DNA of 6,519 nt from Gammaproteobacteria bacterium (GTDB lineage: Bacteria > Pseudomonadota > Gammaproteobacteria > Arenicellales > JAANXG01): contig JAANXG010000018.1 in the NCBI GenBank assembly GCA_018263405.1, forward strand, positions 1-6,519, in the 5' to 3' direction. The notes beneath the pieces are model-generated. The model was given only the letters and a program-made list of their open reading frames with translations. It was not told the DNA's origin and searched no databases. The position numbers and the translations under genes are program-made. Below, piece after piece: positions 1 to 6,413 of the stretch (position 1 is its first letter; every line of letters begins with the position of its first letter).

Positions 1-75
1 CCTCCCTGTACGCTCTGGCGAAAGCCTCCTTGCTTTCGACAGCCCTGAAAGACAATCCTACCCCCACATTCTTGC
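1..75 (-). repeat. 75-bp dispersed repeat, left copy (inverted relative to 6414-6488)
   Basis: The reverse complement of this stretch matches 6414-6488 at 73 of 75 positions. The differences are at 30 (T against G) and 56 (T against C). Matching starts at position 75, directly beside the pilU stop codon at 76-78, and may continue to the left beyond the window. It contains an imperfect hairpin: arms 15-25 and 32-42 share CGAAAGC/GCTTTCG plus an outer CTG/CAG with one mismatch, and the loop is 6 nt. Read in the pilU direction one frame stays open throughout. The copy lies just 3' of pilU and could shape the 3' end of its mRNA, but no T-run follows the stem, so I do not call a terminator. Confidence 0.9.
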
Positions 76-1189
76 TCAAAAGGTAACGTTTTTCATGCTG
101 TCGCCCAACTCCCGGGAGTTGGCATGTTTACCCTTGAGTTTCACGCGAAGACGCAGATCGTTTTCGGAGTCGGCATTCCTAACGGCATCGTCGTAACTCA
201 CCAAGTCCGCCTCGTAAAGGTCGAAAAGCGATTGGTCAAAGGTCTGCATGCCGCGCTCCCGGGAATTGCCGATCACATCGCGTATTTCGTCGACCCTGCC
301 TTTCAGGATCATATCGGCGATCAACGGCGTATTGAGCATGACCTCCACCGCCGGCACCCGGCCTTCGTCGTTCTCGATGGGAAGCAGCCGCTGGGATACG
401 AGGGCTTTGAGATTCAATGACAAATCCATCAACAACTGATCTCTCCGGTCCGCCGGGAAAAAGTTGATGATTCGATCCAGGGCCTGATAGGTGTTGTTAG
501 CGTGCAAGGTGGCAATGCACAAATGGCCGGTCTCGGCGAACACGACGGCATGATCCATGGTTTCCCGGTGCCGGATCTCGCCGATTTGTATCACGTCCGG
601 CGCCTGGCGCATGGCATTGGTAAGCGCCGTTTCCCAGGAGTCCGTGTCAATACCGATCTCCCGTTGGGTAATGATGCAATTGCGATGCTCGTGCACGTAC
701 TCGATGGGATCCTCGATGGTGATGATGTGCCCGTGGCTGTGCTCGTTCCGATACCCAACCAGTGACGCCATGGACGTGCTCTTGCCGGTGCCCGTGCCAC
801 CGACAAAAATCACGAGGCCTCGTTTGGCCATGGCAATCTCGCGCATCACACCGGGCAAACGCAAATCCTCGAACTCAGGAATATGCGTCTCGATGTTCCG
901 CAACACCATACCCACTCGGTTCTGCTGAACGAAAACGTTGACCCGGAACCGGCCGATCTCCACGGGATTCAGGGCAAAGTTGCATTCCTTGTTGGCTTCG
1001 AATTCCCGGATCTGCTCTTCATTCATTACGCTGTATGCCAAGTCCCGCGCTTGATCCGGCGTCAGCGCCTGGTGCGTGATCGGGGCGATTTCAGCGTCGA
1101 CCTTGAGGCTGGGGGGGAACGCCCGCGGTGACAAACAGGTCCGAAGCTTTCTTTTGAACCATCAACTTGAGAAAGTCGGTAAAATTCAT
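76..1189 (-). CDS. pilU: Type IVa pilus retraction ATPase PilU, with a 1-nt frameshift near the 5' end
   Basis: PilU is a PilT-like hexameric AAA-type ATPase at the cytoplasmic base of type IV pili, where it supports PilT-driven retraction and twitching. Removing one C from the C7 run (G7 at 1111-1117 on the plus strand) gives a continuous 370-residue protein. The restored protein starts MNFTDFLKLM at 1189, a normal PilU N-terminus. It carries Walker A GGTGTGKST (130-138, K136), the Asp-box ITIEDPIEYVH (156-166), Walker B around IQIGEIR with E204, and the His-box TGHLCIATLH (220-229). Family length is about 370-380. As written, the ATG frame stops after 32 codons. The intact 3' frame runs from a TTG at 1134, which would lose the first 24 or so conserved residues, so I reject that start. 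The ATG lies 3 nt past the pilT stop (TAA-CGC-ATG), which suggests translational coupling. Family identity is sure. Whether the frameshift is real is not. Confidence 0.9.
105..122. repeat. Perfect 18-bp palindrome in the pilU 3' coding end
   Basis: CCAACTCCCGGGAGTTGG is its own reverse complement. It lies 26 bp inside the pilU stop codon and encodes part of the poorly conserved PilU tail (residues about 356-361). As RNA it could fold into a 7-bp stem with a CCGG loop. No T-run follows on either strand, so a classical intrinsic terminator is not supported. It could be an mRNA 3'-end structure, a protein binding site or chance. Confidence 0.6.
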
Positions 1190-1192
1190 GCG

Positions 1193-2266
1193 TTATCTTT
1201 CGGCTCCCGCCGTGCGTGTCGCATCGCCCATTTTGAATTTGTCCGCGTTGACGGCGTTCGTGCGCGCTTGCTCCGCCGAAACGGCCCGCGAGCGCACGAG
1301 CTCCGCGAGGTGCTGATCGAGAGTCTGCATCCCCGCGTCCTGATTAGTCTGTATGACGGAGTACATCTGCGGGACCTTCGCTTCACGGATAAGATTACGA
1401 ATCGCCGCATTGGCTACCATGATCTCCCAGGCCGGCACGCGGCCACCACCGGTTTTTTTGAGCAGGATCTGCGAGATAACTCCGGCAAGCGACTCGGACA
1501 GCATTGTGCGCACCATATCCTTTTCCCCCGCGGGGAAAACATCGATAATCCGGTCGATGGTCTTGGCGGCCGAGGTCGTATGCAGGGTAGCTAACACCAA
1601 GTGACCGGTTTCCGCCGCAGTCAAAGCCAGGCGAATGGTCTCCAGGTCACGCATCTCGCCCACCAGAATGACATCCGGGTCTTCCCGCAGTGCGCTGCGC
1701 AAAGCCTCCGAGAATCCCAGCGTGTGTGGGCCGAGCTCCCGCTGGTTGATCAAGCAGTTCTTACTGGCATGAACGAATTCAATGGGGTCCTCAATGGTCA
1801 GAATATGGCTGAACTGTTTTTCATTGACATGATTCACCATCGCCGCCAACGTTGTGGATTTACCGGAGCCCGTAGGACCGGTAACCAACACCAGGCCGCG
1901 TGGTTTCATCGCCAGATCACGAAACACCGGAGGTGCGTTGATGCGTTCAAAGTCCCATACCATGCTGGGAATGGTTCTGAACACCGCCGCGGGACCACGC
2001 TGCTGATTAAAAGCATTCACCCTGAACCGTGCGATTTTCGGCAGCTCAAACGAAAAGTCGGTCTCCAAAAACTCTTCAAACGCCTTTTGCTGTTTGTCAT
2101 TCATGATGTCGTAGATCATGTCGCGCACAGTGCGGTCGTCCATCGCATCAACGTTAATCCGCTTGATCTCGCCGTCAACGCGAATCAACGGCGGCATGCC
2201 CGATGACAAGTGCAGATCCGAAGCGTTCTTTTTGTAAGCGAAAGCAAGCAGTTCAGAGATATCCAT
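1193..2266 (-). CDS. pilT: Type IVa pilus retraction ATPase PilT
   Basis: PilT is the hexameric cytoplasmic motor that depolymerises type IVa pili, powering retraction, twitching motility and DNA uptake. The 357-residue product has a PAS-like N-terminal domain (about 1-100) with the typical KNASDLHLSSG stretch. Then come Walker A GPTGSGKST (130-138, K136), the Asp-box ILTIEDPIEF (155-164), Walker B DVILVGEMRD (198-207, catalytic E204) and the His-box TGHLVLATLHT (220-230). The AIRNLIRE motif at 288-295 is required for retraction and is diagnostic of PilT. Length is about 13 residues over the usual 344; the excess is a polar C-terminal tail. The start is fixed by AGGAG 6 nt upstream. It is the first gene of a pilT-pilU unit and is transcribed away from yggS. 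ATP-binding and retraction motifs all look intact. Confidence 0.98.
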   Translation of the reverse strand: MDISELLAFAYKKNASDLHLSSGMPPLIRVDGEIKRINVDAMDDRTVRDMIYDIMNDKQQKAFEEFLETDFSFELPKIARFRVNAFNQQRGPAAVFRTIPSMVWDFERINAPPVFRDLAMKPRGLVLVTGPTGSGKSTTLAAMVNHVNEKQFSHILTIEDPIEFVHASKNCLINQRELGPHTLGFSEALRSALREDPDVILVGEMRDLETIRLALTAAETGHLVLATLHTTSAAKTIDRIIDVFPAGEKDMVRTMLSESLAGVISQILLKKTGGGRVPAWEIMVANAAIRNLIREAKVPQMYSVIQTNQDAGMQTLDQHLAELVRSRAVSAEQARTNAVNADKFKMGDATRTAGAER

Positions 2267-2272
2267 TATGGT

Positions 2273-2277
2273 CTCCT
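2273..2277 (-). promoter_or_regulatory. pilT ribosome binding site
   Basis: AGGAG on the minus strand (within GAGAGGAG) lies 6 nt before the pilT ATG. It is a strong Shine-Dalgarno match that decides the pilT start. pilU has no comparably good site, fitting translational coupling to pilT. Confidence 0.85.
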
Positions 2278-2376
2278 CTCATCAATCGATGCCATCCCGG
2301 GCGCCGGTTCGTGTAGTACCATCATGGTAACTTTCGAAAAATCCCGTGCAATGTGACCGATCATAATTCTCATCAT

Positions 2377-2396
2377 ACAGCCAACAGGCTGTTTTT
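2377..2396 (+). terminator. Terminator-like hairpin in the yggS leader region
   Basis: On the plus strand ACAGCC (2377-2382), loop AACA and GGCTGT (2387-2392) form a perfect 6-bp stem. Its last T begins a run of five T (2392-2396). This is a minimal intrinsic terminator shape, but no plus-strand gene lies upstream in the window. It would only act on a transcript starting further left, for example a long yggS leader or transcription antisense to pilT. A chance match is quite possible. Confidence 0.3.
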
Positions 2397-2452
2397 CGCC
2401 GGAGTGCCGGGGTATGGTCCTGTTGCAAAGTATAGCGACGCCCGGGTGCAGT

Positions 2453-3151
2453 ATGGGGGATAATTCTACTTTAACCATTGAACAACGATACAAGAAGGTG
2501 GTTGCCGACATCGCGATGGCGGCCCGGAAATCATCGAGAAATCCAAACGATATTCTATTATTGGGGGTCGGCAAACAGCAGTCCGCGGCGTCGATTCGAA
2601 GCCTGGCCGAACTGGGCCTTCGAGATTTTGGTGAAAATTACGTGCATGATGCGCTGGACAAGCAGGCCGAACTGGAAGATTTGAGGTTGACCTGGCATTT
2701 CATTGGACGTATCCAGAGCAACAAAACGCGCGACATCGCCAAGCATTTCGACTGGGCTCACGGCGTGGACCGCCTGAAAATCGCGAAACGTCTGTCCGAT
2801 CAATGCACCCGACCCGGTGGGTTGAATGTTTGCCTGCAGGTTAACATCGACGACGAACCAAGCAAAGGCGGTATGCGCCCGGAAGACACTGCCGATACCG
2901 CGGTGGCGATGGCGGAGCTACCGGGTATCCGATTACGCGGTCTGATGGCGATCCCGAAGCCGGAAACCGACCCAGAGCGGCAGCGCGCCGCGTTCCGCAG
3001 CGTACGCGAATTGTTCGATAGCTTGCGTAACCGCGGGTTGCAATTGGATACGCTGTCGATGGGCATGACCGCTGACATGCAGGCCGCCATCGCGGAAGGA
3101 GCGAGCATCGTGCGGATTGGAACGGCATTATTTGGCCCGAGGCAACCGTGA
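2453..3151 (+). CDS. yggS: YggS/PLPBP-family pyridoxal-phosphate homeostasis protein
   Basis: YggS-family proteins bind pyridoxal 5'-phosphate on a single-domain TIM-barrel fold. They help keep free PLP and amino-acid pools balanced and have no established catalytic activity. In this 232-residue product the PLP lysine is K41 in LLLGVGK. FGENYV follows at 59-64, then HFIGRIQSNK (82-91), LRGLMAIP (161-168), the phosphate-binding SMGMTADM (202-209) and RIGTALFG (221-228). E. coli YggS is 234 residues, so 2453 gives a normal length. An in-frame ATG at 2414 would add 13 residues. It has a better Shine-Dalgarno (GGAG at 2401-2404, 9 nt away), whereas 2453 has none I can see, so the start is uncertain. 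The gene leads the conserved yggS-proC-yggT cluster. Its neighbour proC fits the family's link to amino-acid metabolism. Confidence 0.95.
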   Translation: MGDNSTLTIEQRYKKVVADIAMAARKSSRNPNDILLLGVGKQQSAASIRSLAELGLRDFGENYVHDALDKQAELEDLRLTWHFIGRIQSNKTRDIAKHFDWAHGVDRLKIAKRLSDQCTRPGGLNVCLQVNIDDEPSKGGMRPEDTADTAVAMAELPGIRLRGLMAIPKPETDPERQRAAFRSVRELFDSLRNRGLQLDTLSMGMTADMQAAIAEGASIVRIGTALFGPRQP

Positions 3152-3216
3152 CCCGGACTACCAAACTGTTATTCAACCGCCTGGCGGCACGCGAGACTTG
3201 TTAGACTCGAGCAGTT

Positions 3217-4047
3217 ATGCAGGCAGAGCCAACAATCGGATTTATCGGCGCGGGGAATATGGCGACCGCCCTCATTGGAGGCCTGGTCGACCGGGTGCGG
3301 GATCCCGAGCGAGTCGTGGTGTTCGATCCGGACACGGACAAAACGGACAGGCTCCGGAAGCGATGTTGCGTCCAAATCGCCGGCGACAATGCACAGATAC
3401 TGCGGAGCAGTGACGTGGTGGTTATTGCCGTCAAACCCCAAGTTATGCGGGATGTCCTCCTACCGCTGCGACCAGCCATGCCGGAGGCTCCGCCGCTGAT
3501 CGTTTCCGTTGCGGCGGGCATTCGAATTGCCTCCATCGAGAAATGGCTGGACCGACGTCTCGGCGTGACGCGCGTCATGCCGAATACACCTTCCCTGGTA
3601 GGTGCGGGGGCCTCGGGCTTGTATGCCAACGATCTCGTTAGTGCGGATCAACGCGAATTGGCGGAGACTCTGATGCAATCCGTCGGGATCGCAACGTGGG
3701 TGGACGACGAGCAGCAATTGGATACGGTAACCGGGATTGCCGGCAGCGGGCCCGCCTACTTTATGCTGTTCATGGAAGCGATGGTGGAGGCCGCCGCGGC
3801 GCGCGGCCTGGACAAGGACACCGCCCACAAATTAGTCGTGCAAACCTGCCGGGGCGCGGCGGAACTTGCCGGTCACGGCCCGGAGTCGCTCGCACAACTA
3901 AGAATCAACGTCACTTCGCCGGGCGGAACCACGGAACGAGCCCTCGAAACCATGAAAGCGGACGGGGCCGATGAAATCATCCGTAACGCCGTGTATGCCG
4001 CCGCGGACCGCGCCGAAGAACTGGCCAACACACTCGCAGAGGAATAA
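3217..4047 (+). CDS. proC: Pyrroline-5-carboxylate reductase
   Basis: ProC catalyses the last step of proline synthesis: NAD(P)H-dependent reduction of 1-pyrroline-5-carboxylate to L-proline in the cytoplasm. The 276-residue product has an N-terminal Rossmann fold with the dinucleotide motif IGFIGAGNMA (7-16). VVVIAVKPQ (67-75), SVAAGI (97-102) and RVMPNTP (119-125) follow. The all-alpha dimerisation and active-site domain contains GIAGSGPAYF (173-182) and the family signature LRINVTSPGGTTERAL (228-243). Length matches the usual 265-280. The ATG at 3217 places the Rossmann strand at the expected position, although the ribosome site is weak (GAGCAG). It lies 65 bp after yggS. Its stop codon falls in the first copy of an 11-bp tandem duplication leading into yggT. 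All recognisable motifs are intact. Confidence 0.98.
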   Translation: MQAEPTIGFIGAGNMATALIGGLVDRVRDPERVVVFDPDTDKTDRLRKRCCVQIAGDNAQILRSSDVVVIAVKPQVMRDVLLPLRPAMPEAPPLIVSVAAGIRIASIEKWLDRRLGVTRVMPNTPSLVGAGASGLYANDLVSADQRELAETLMQSVGIATWVDDEQQLDTVTGIAGSGPAYFMLFMEAMVEAAAARGLDKDTAHKLVVQTCRGAAELAGHGPESLAQLRINVTSPGGTTERALETMKADGADEIIRNAVYAAADRAEELANTLAEE

Positions 4048-4058
4048 CAGAGGAATAA
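4037..4058 (+). repeat. 11-bp tandem duplication at the proC-yggT junction
   Basis: CAGAGGAATAA occurs twice in direct succession (4037-4047 and 4048-4058). The first copy encodes the end of ProC, including its stop codon. The second supplies the Shine-Dalgarno AGAGGA for yggT, with AGGA 6 nt before the ATG at 4061. With a single unit the same site would lie inside the last proC codons and still serve yggT. Confidence 0.9.
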
Positions 4059-4060
4059 CA

Positions 4061-4639
4061 ATGGGCGGATACGTCAACAATGCAGGTCTGTTTCTGGTCG
4101 ACACGCTGTTCGGTCTGTACATTCTCGTCGTACTGATACGCTTTTTGCTCCAATGGCTGCGCGCCGACGTTTACAATCCGGTGTCGCGATTCATCGTAAC
4201 CATTACCAACCCGCCACTGCGCCCACTGCGACGATTCATACCGGGAATATGGGGTATCGACCTGGCATCCGTTGTATTGTTGCTGGGCTTGTCCATGATC
4301 AAGTCCTGGCTGCTGTTTGCCATGATCGGACAATCGATTCCCCTGCCGGGCCTGTTGGTGTATTCCATCGGTGAACTGCTGCAGCTTACCGTTTACGTAT
4401 TCATATTCACCATTCTTATCCGCGTTGTACTGAGCTGGATCGCGCCCCACCAAGGCTACAACCCCACCCTGCGATTGCTGTATGACCTCACCGAACCGAT
4501 TATGGCGCCGGCGCGGCGCCTGATCCCGCCCATCGCCGCCCTGGATATCTCCCCGATCGTCGTGTTCATTTTCTTATACCTCACTTTAATTCTGATCGTG
4601 CAGCCGATTCTCGATTTCGGAGTCGGCCTGATCCGTTGA
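4061..4639 (+). CDS. yggT: YggT-family integral membrane protein
   Basis: YggT proteins are small inner-membrane proteins made of two YGGT repeats. The molecular role is not firmly established; osmotic or ion-related roles have been proposed. The 192-residue product has hydrophobic segments at about 8-32, 68-90, 96-126 and 165-185. The two repeats are visible: NPVSRFIVTITNPPLRPLRR (39-58) aligns with NPTLRLLYDLTEPIMAPARR (134-153), each followed by a (I/P)P..(G/A).(I/L)D-type stretch. Family length is about 185-197. The start at 4061 is set by AGAGGA 6 nt upstream. An upstream in-frame ATG at 3971 would overlap proC and add 30 polar residues, so I reject it. It is the third gene of yggS-proC-yggT and 13 bp after proC. 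It ends one base from the convergent ampG stop, leaving no room for a terminator. Confidence 0.95.
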   Translation: MGGYVNNAGLFLVDTLFGLYILVVLIRFLLQWLRADVYNPVSRFIVTITNPPLRPLRRFIPGIWGIDLASVVLLLGLSMIKSWLLFAMIGQSIPLPGLLVYSIGELLQLTVYVFIFTILIRVVLSWIAPHQGYNPTLRLLYDLTEPIMAPARRLIPPIAALDISPIVVFIFLYLTLILIVQPILDFGVGLIR

Positions 4640-4640
4640 T

Positions 4641-6191
4641 TTAGTGTACCCCGAGACGGCGGTTGGCCAGCAACACAAGCAGAATCACCGGAATCCCCAT
4701 CACCGCCGTCAACAGGAAGAACTGCGGATAACCGATCGTGTCCACCATGCCGCCGGAATAGCCTCCAAGAACCTTCGGGATCAGTGTCATCAGCGAACTG
4801 AATACGGCGTATTGCATCGCCGTGAAGGATACGTTCGTAAGGCTTGATAAAAACGCGACGAACGCGGCGCTGGCGAGTCCGGCGCACAGATTGTCCGCTG
4901 CGACAACTACGTACAACATCGGCAGGTGATAGCCGACTTCCGCCAACACCATGAACAGCAGGTTGGTCAGCGCCGCCAGGACCGCGCCGAGCAGCAGAAT
5001 GCGATAGACACCAAAACGGACCGATAAAACGCCACCGAGAAATCCGCCGCCGATGGTCATGAACAAACCGAAAGTCTTTACCGCGGATGCGATTTCGGAT
5101 TTGCTGTATCCCAGGTCTTGGTAAAAAACATTTGAGATGACCCCCAGAACGATGTCGGAAATCCGGTATAAACCGATCACGGCCAGAAGCAAAAAACTAA
5201 TCCCCAGCCCATAGCGTCGAAAAAAATCCCGCACGGGATCGGCATAGGTTTCCTTGACCATATCGCGATCGACCAACCGCAGGTTTACGAGCAACAGCGC
5301 CACCGTGCCGGCGACCACGGCTCCGACAATCAGCCTCGATGTCTCCACCAGTAAAGAAGCCAGCCAGACGTTACCGCTGGCATCCCGCAGTTGCTCCTTG
5401 AGTGCGGTAGCGGCGGGGTCGCTCGCAACATAAGTCCAAACGAACCCCGCCACCGCCAGCACGAATAACAGCAAAAACCGTGCGTACTCCCTGCTCGGGT
5501 GGATCTGATACGACTTATCGGATTGCTTGGGCTCGGGTATTACGAGCGTGGTCACGACCCCCACAAGCATAGTCGCGGCCATTAGGGCGTACGTCCAATG
5601 CCAGGCCGAGTACACATAATGTTCGCTACTCGAGCCCAGTGCCTCGGCGGCAAACAGAGCGCCCGCACCGGATACCAGCATACCGATACGGTAACCGGCA
5701 ATATACGTCGAGGCCATGAGGGCCTGGAGATCCCGGTGGGCCGATTCGATCCGGTACGCATCGATGACAATGTCCTGGGTGGCCGCGGAGAAGCCGAGTG
5801 CCACGGCGGCCATGGCCATGAAGGTCAAAGCTTTGTCACTCGCCGCGGGATCGGTGCCGGCCATCCATAGTATGGCCGCGATAACCGCGCATTGCGCCGT
5901 AAGCAGCCAGGAACGGCGGCGACCCATACGCCGCGTTAACCAGGGCACCGGAAGACGGTCCACCAGCGGCGCCCAAACGAATTTGAACGAGTAGCCCAGA
6001 GCGGCCCAACTGAAATATGTGACGGCGGAGCGCTCCACACCGGCCTCGCGGAGCCACAGGGAAAGCGAAGAAAAAATCATCAACAAAGGCAGGCCGGCGG
6101 AAAAACCCAGAAAAAGCATCGTCACTACCCGCGGGTGCATCAGTGCGGCAAGCGAATCGTGCCAGCGCCACGGCCCTTTCGATCGATCCAT
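4641..6191 (-). CDS. ampG: AmpG-type muropeptide permease (MFS)
   Basis: AmpG imports GlcNAc-anhydroMurNAc and its peptides across the inner membrane by proton symport, for peptidoglycan recycling. In bacteria with an AmpC/AmpR system it is needed for beta-lactamase induction. The 516-residue product opens with the family pattern FLGFSAGLPLLMIFSSLSLW (27-46). YSFKFVWAPLVDR (67-79) and GRRRSWLL (90-97) follow, then the characteristic SAATQDIVIDAYR (135-147) and GYRIGMLVSGAGAL (166-179). Many hydrophobic segments are present, consistent with 12 MFS helices plus two extra helices between the halves (about 237-302), as known for AmpG. E. coli AmpG is 491 residues. GGGGAG 7 nt upstream sets the ATG at 6191. 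It is monocistronic here and convergent with yggT. No ampC or ampR is in the window. A paralogous MFS function is possible, but the motifs favour AmpG. Confidence 0.92.
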   Translation of the reverse strand: MDRSKGPWRWHDSLAALMHPRVVTMLFLGFSAGLPLLMIFSSLSLWLREAGVERSAVTYFSWAALGYSFKFVWAPLVDRLPVPWLTRRMGRRRSWLLTAQCAVIAAILWMAGTDPAASDKALTFMAMAAVALGFSAATQDIVIDAYRIESAHRDLQALMASTYIAGYRIGMLVSGAGALFAAEALGSSSEHYVYSAWHWTYALMAATMLVGVVTTLVIPEPKQSDKSYQIHPSREYARFLLLFVLAVAGFVWTYVASDPAATALKEQLRDASGNVWLASLLVETSRLIVGAVVAGTVALLLVNLRLVDRDMVKETYADPVRDFFRRYGLGISFLLLAVIGLYRISDIVLGVISNVFYQDLGYSKSEIASAVKTFGLFMTIGGGFLGGVLSVRFGVYRILLLGAVLAALTNLLFMVLAEVGYHLPMLYVVVAADNLCAGLASAAFVAFLSSLTNVSFTAMQYAVFSSLMTLIPKVLGGYSGGMVDTIGYPQFFLLTAVMGIPVILLVLLANRRLGVH

Positions 6192-6198
6192 TCAGTCG

Positions 6199-6204
6199 CT
6201 CCCC
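6199..6204 (-). promoter_or_regulatory. ampG ribosome binding site
   Basis: GGGGAG on the minus strand lies 7 nt before the ampG ATG and supports the start at 6191. The base after the ATG on the upstream side completes a TGA that closes a minus-strand open frame (TGA immediately followed by ATG). Confidence 0.75.
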
Positions 6205-6255
6205 GTCACAGCGGTGTCGTCATCCATAGTGAGCGGAGCGTGATCCGAAAAACTC

Positions 6256-6294
6256 TTGCGCGCGGCCGATCGAATGCCTTTAGGGCTCGCGCAA
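6256..6294 (-). terminator. Hairpin with U-rich 3' flank, upstream of ampG
   Basis: Perfect 7-bp arms TTGCGCG (6256-6262) and CGCGCAA (6288-6294) enclose about 25 nt, in which GCC/GGC (6265-6267, 6284-6286) can also pair. On the minus strand the stem is followed after 3-4 nt by TTTTT (6248-6252). That resembles an intrinsic terminator or attenuator for transcription heading towards ampG. The loop is long and the T-run offset, so confidence is low. Confidence 0.3.
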
Positions 6295-6350
6295 AAATAA
6301 CTTCCCATTTTCACATCCCGTCTTCGGGCCACCTTTGAACGATCCTCAAT

Positions 6351-6393
6351 CGCAAAATCCTCATAGTAGCCCTGCTAGTACTGCGGTTTTGCG
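6351..6393. repeat. 43-bp imperfect palindrome (20-bp arms, 3-bp centre)
   Basis: Arms 6351-6370 and 6374-6393 are complementary at 14 of 20 positions. The outer 7 bp (CGCAAAA/TTTTGCG) and the apical 4 bp (TAGC/GCTA) are perfect. Two further positions can form G-U pairs in plus-strand RNA. Size and shape resemble intergenic palindromic (REP-like) elements, but I cannot assign it to a known family. It ends 20 bp before the 75-bp repeat. Confidence 0.55.
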
Positions 6394-6413
6394 TAAGTTC
6401 TCAATAACCCCGT

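Larger units (their letters stand above)
2267..2452. promoter_or_regulatory. Divergent intergenic region between pilT and yggS
   Basis: These 186 bp must carry the promoters for pilT-pilU (minus) and yggS-proC-yggT (plus). On the minus strand two TATGAT hexamers (2372-2377 and 2360-2365) resemble -10 boxes, but neither has a good -35 at standard spacing. A near-operator palindrome, TACCAT-C-ATGGTA, occupies 2317-2329 in what would be the pilT leader. A stem with a T-run lies at 2377-2396 on the plus strand. I cannot assign a definite promoter for either direction, and no sigma-54 GG/GC element is evident to me. Confidence 0.45.

Noticed and set aside
76..1134. A shorter pilU starting at a TTG at 1134 (352 residues)
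   Set aside because: Its first six residues are out of frame with the family. The sequence just upstream encodes the missing conserved N-terminus in another frame, so the TTG is an artefact of the C7 frameshift.
1076..2206. Long plus-strand open frames opposite pilU and pilT
   Set aside because: They are antisense shadows of strongly conserved genes and show no recognisable protein family.
3178..3188. CCGCC-T-GGCGG palindrome between yggS and proC
   Set aside because: A one-base centre cannot form a normal hairpin, no T-run follows, and such short GC-rich palindromes are common. No terminator or promoter for proC is supported.
3971..4060. Longer yggT start at the ATG at 3971
   Set aside because: It would overlap proC by 77 bp and add a polar stretch unlike YggT N-termini. 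The ATG at 4061 has a proper ribosome site and gives the family length.
5582..6171. Additional open frames on both strands across ampG
   Set aside because: They lie wholly within a gene with clear AmpG motifs and have basic, low-complexity compositions typical of shadow frames.
6192..6308. A 38-residue minus-strand gene before ampG
   Set aside because: It has an ATG and ends in a TGA-ATG junction, but no clear ribosome site and no recognised family. I left it as a finding rather than a gene call.
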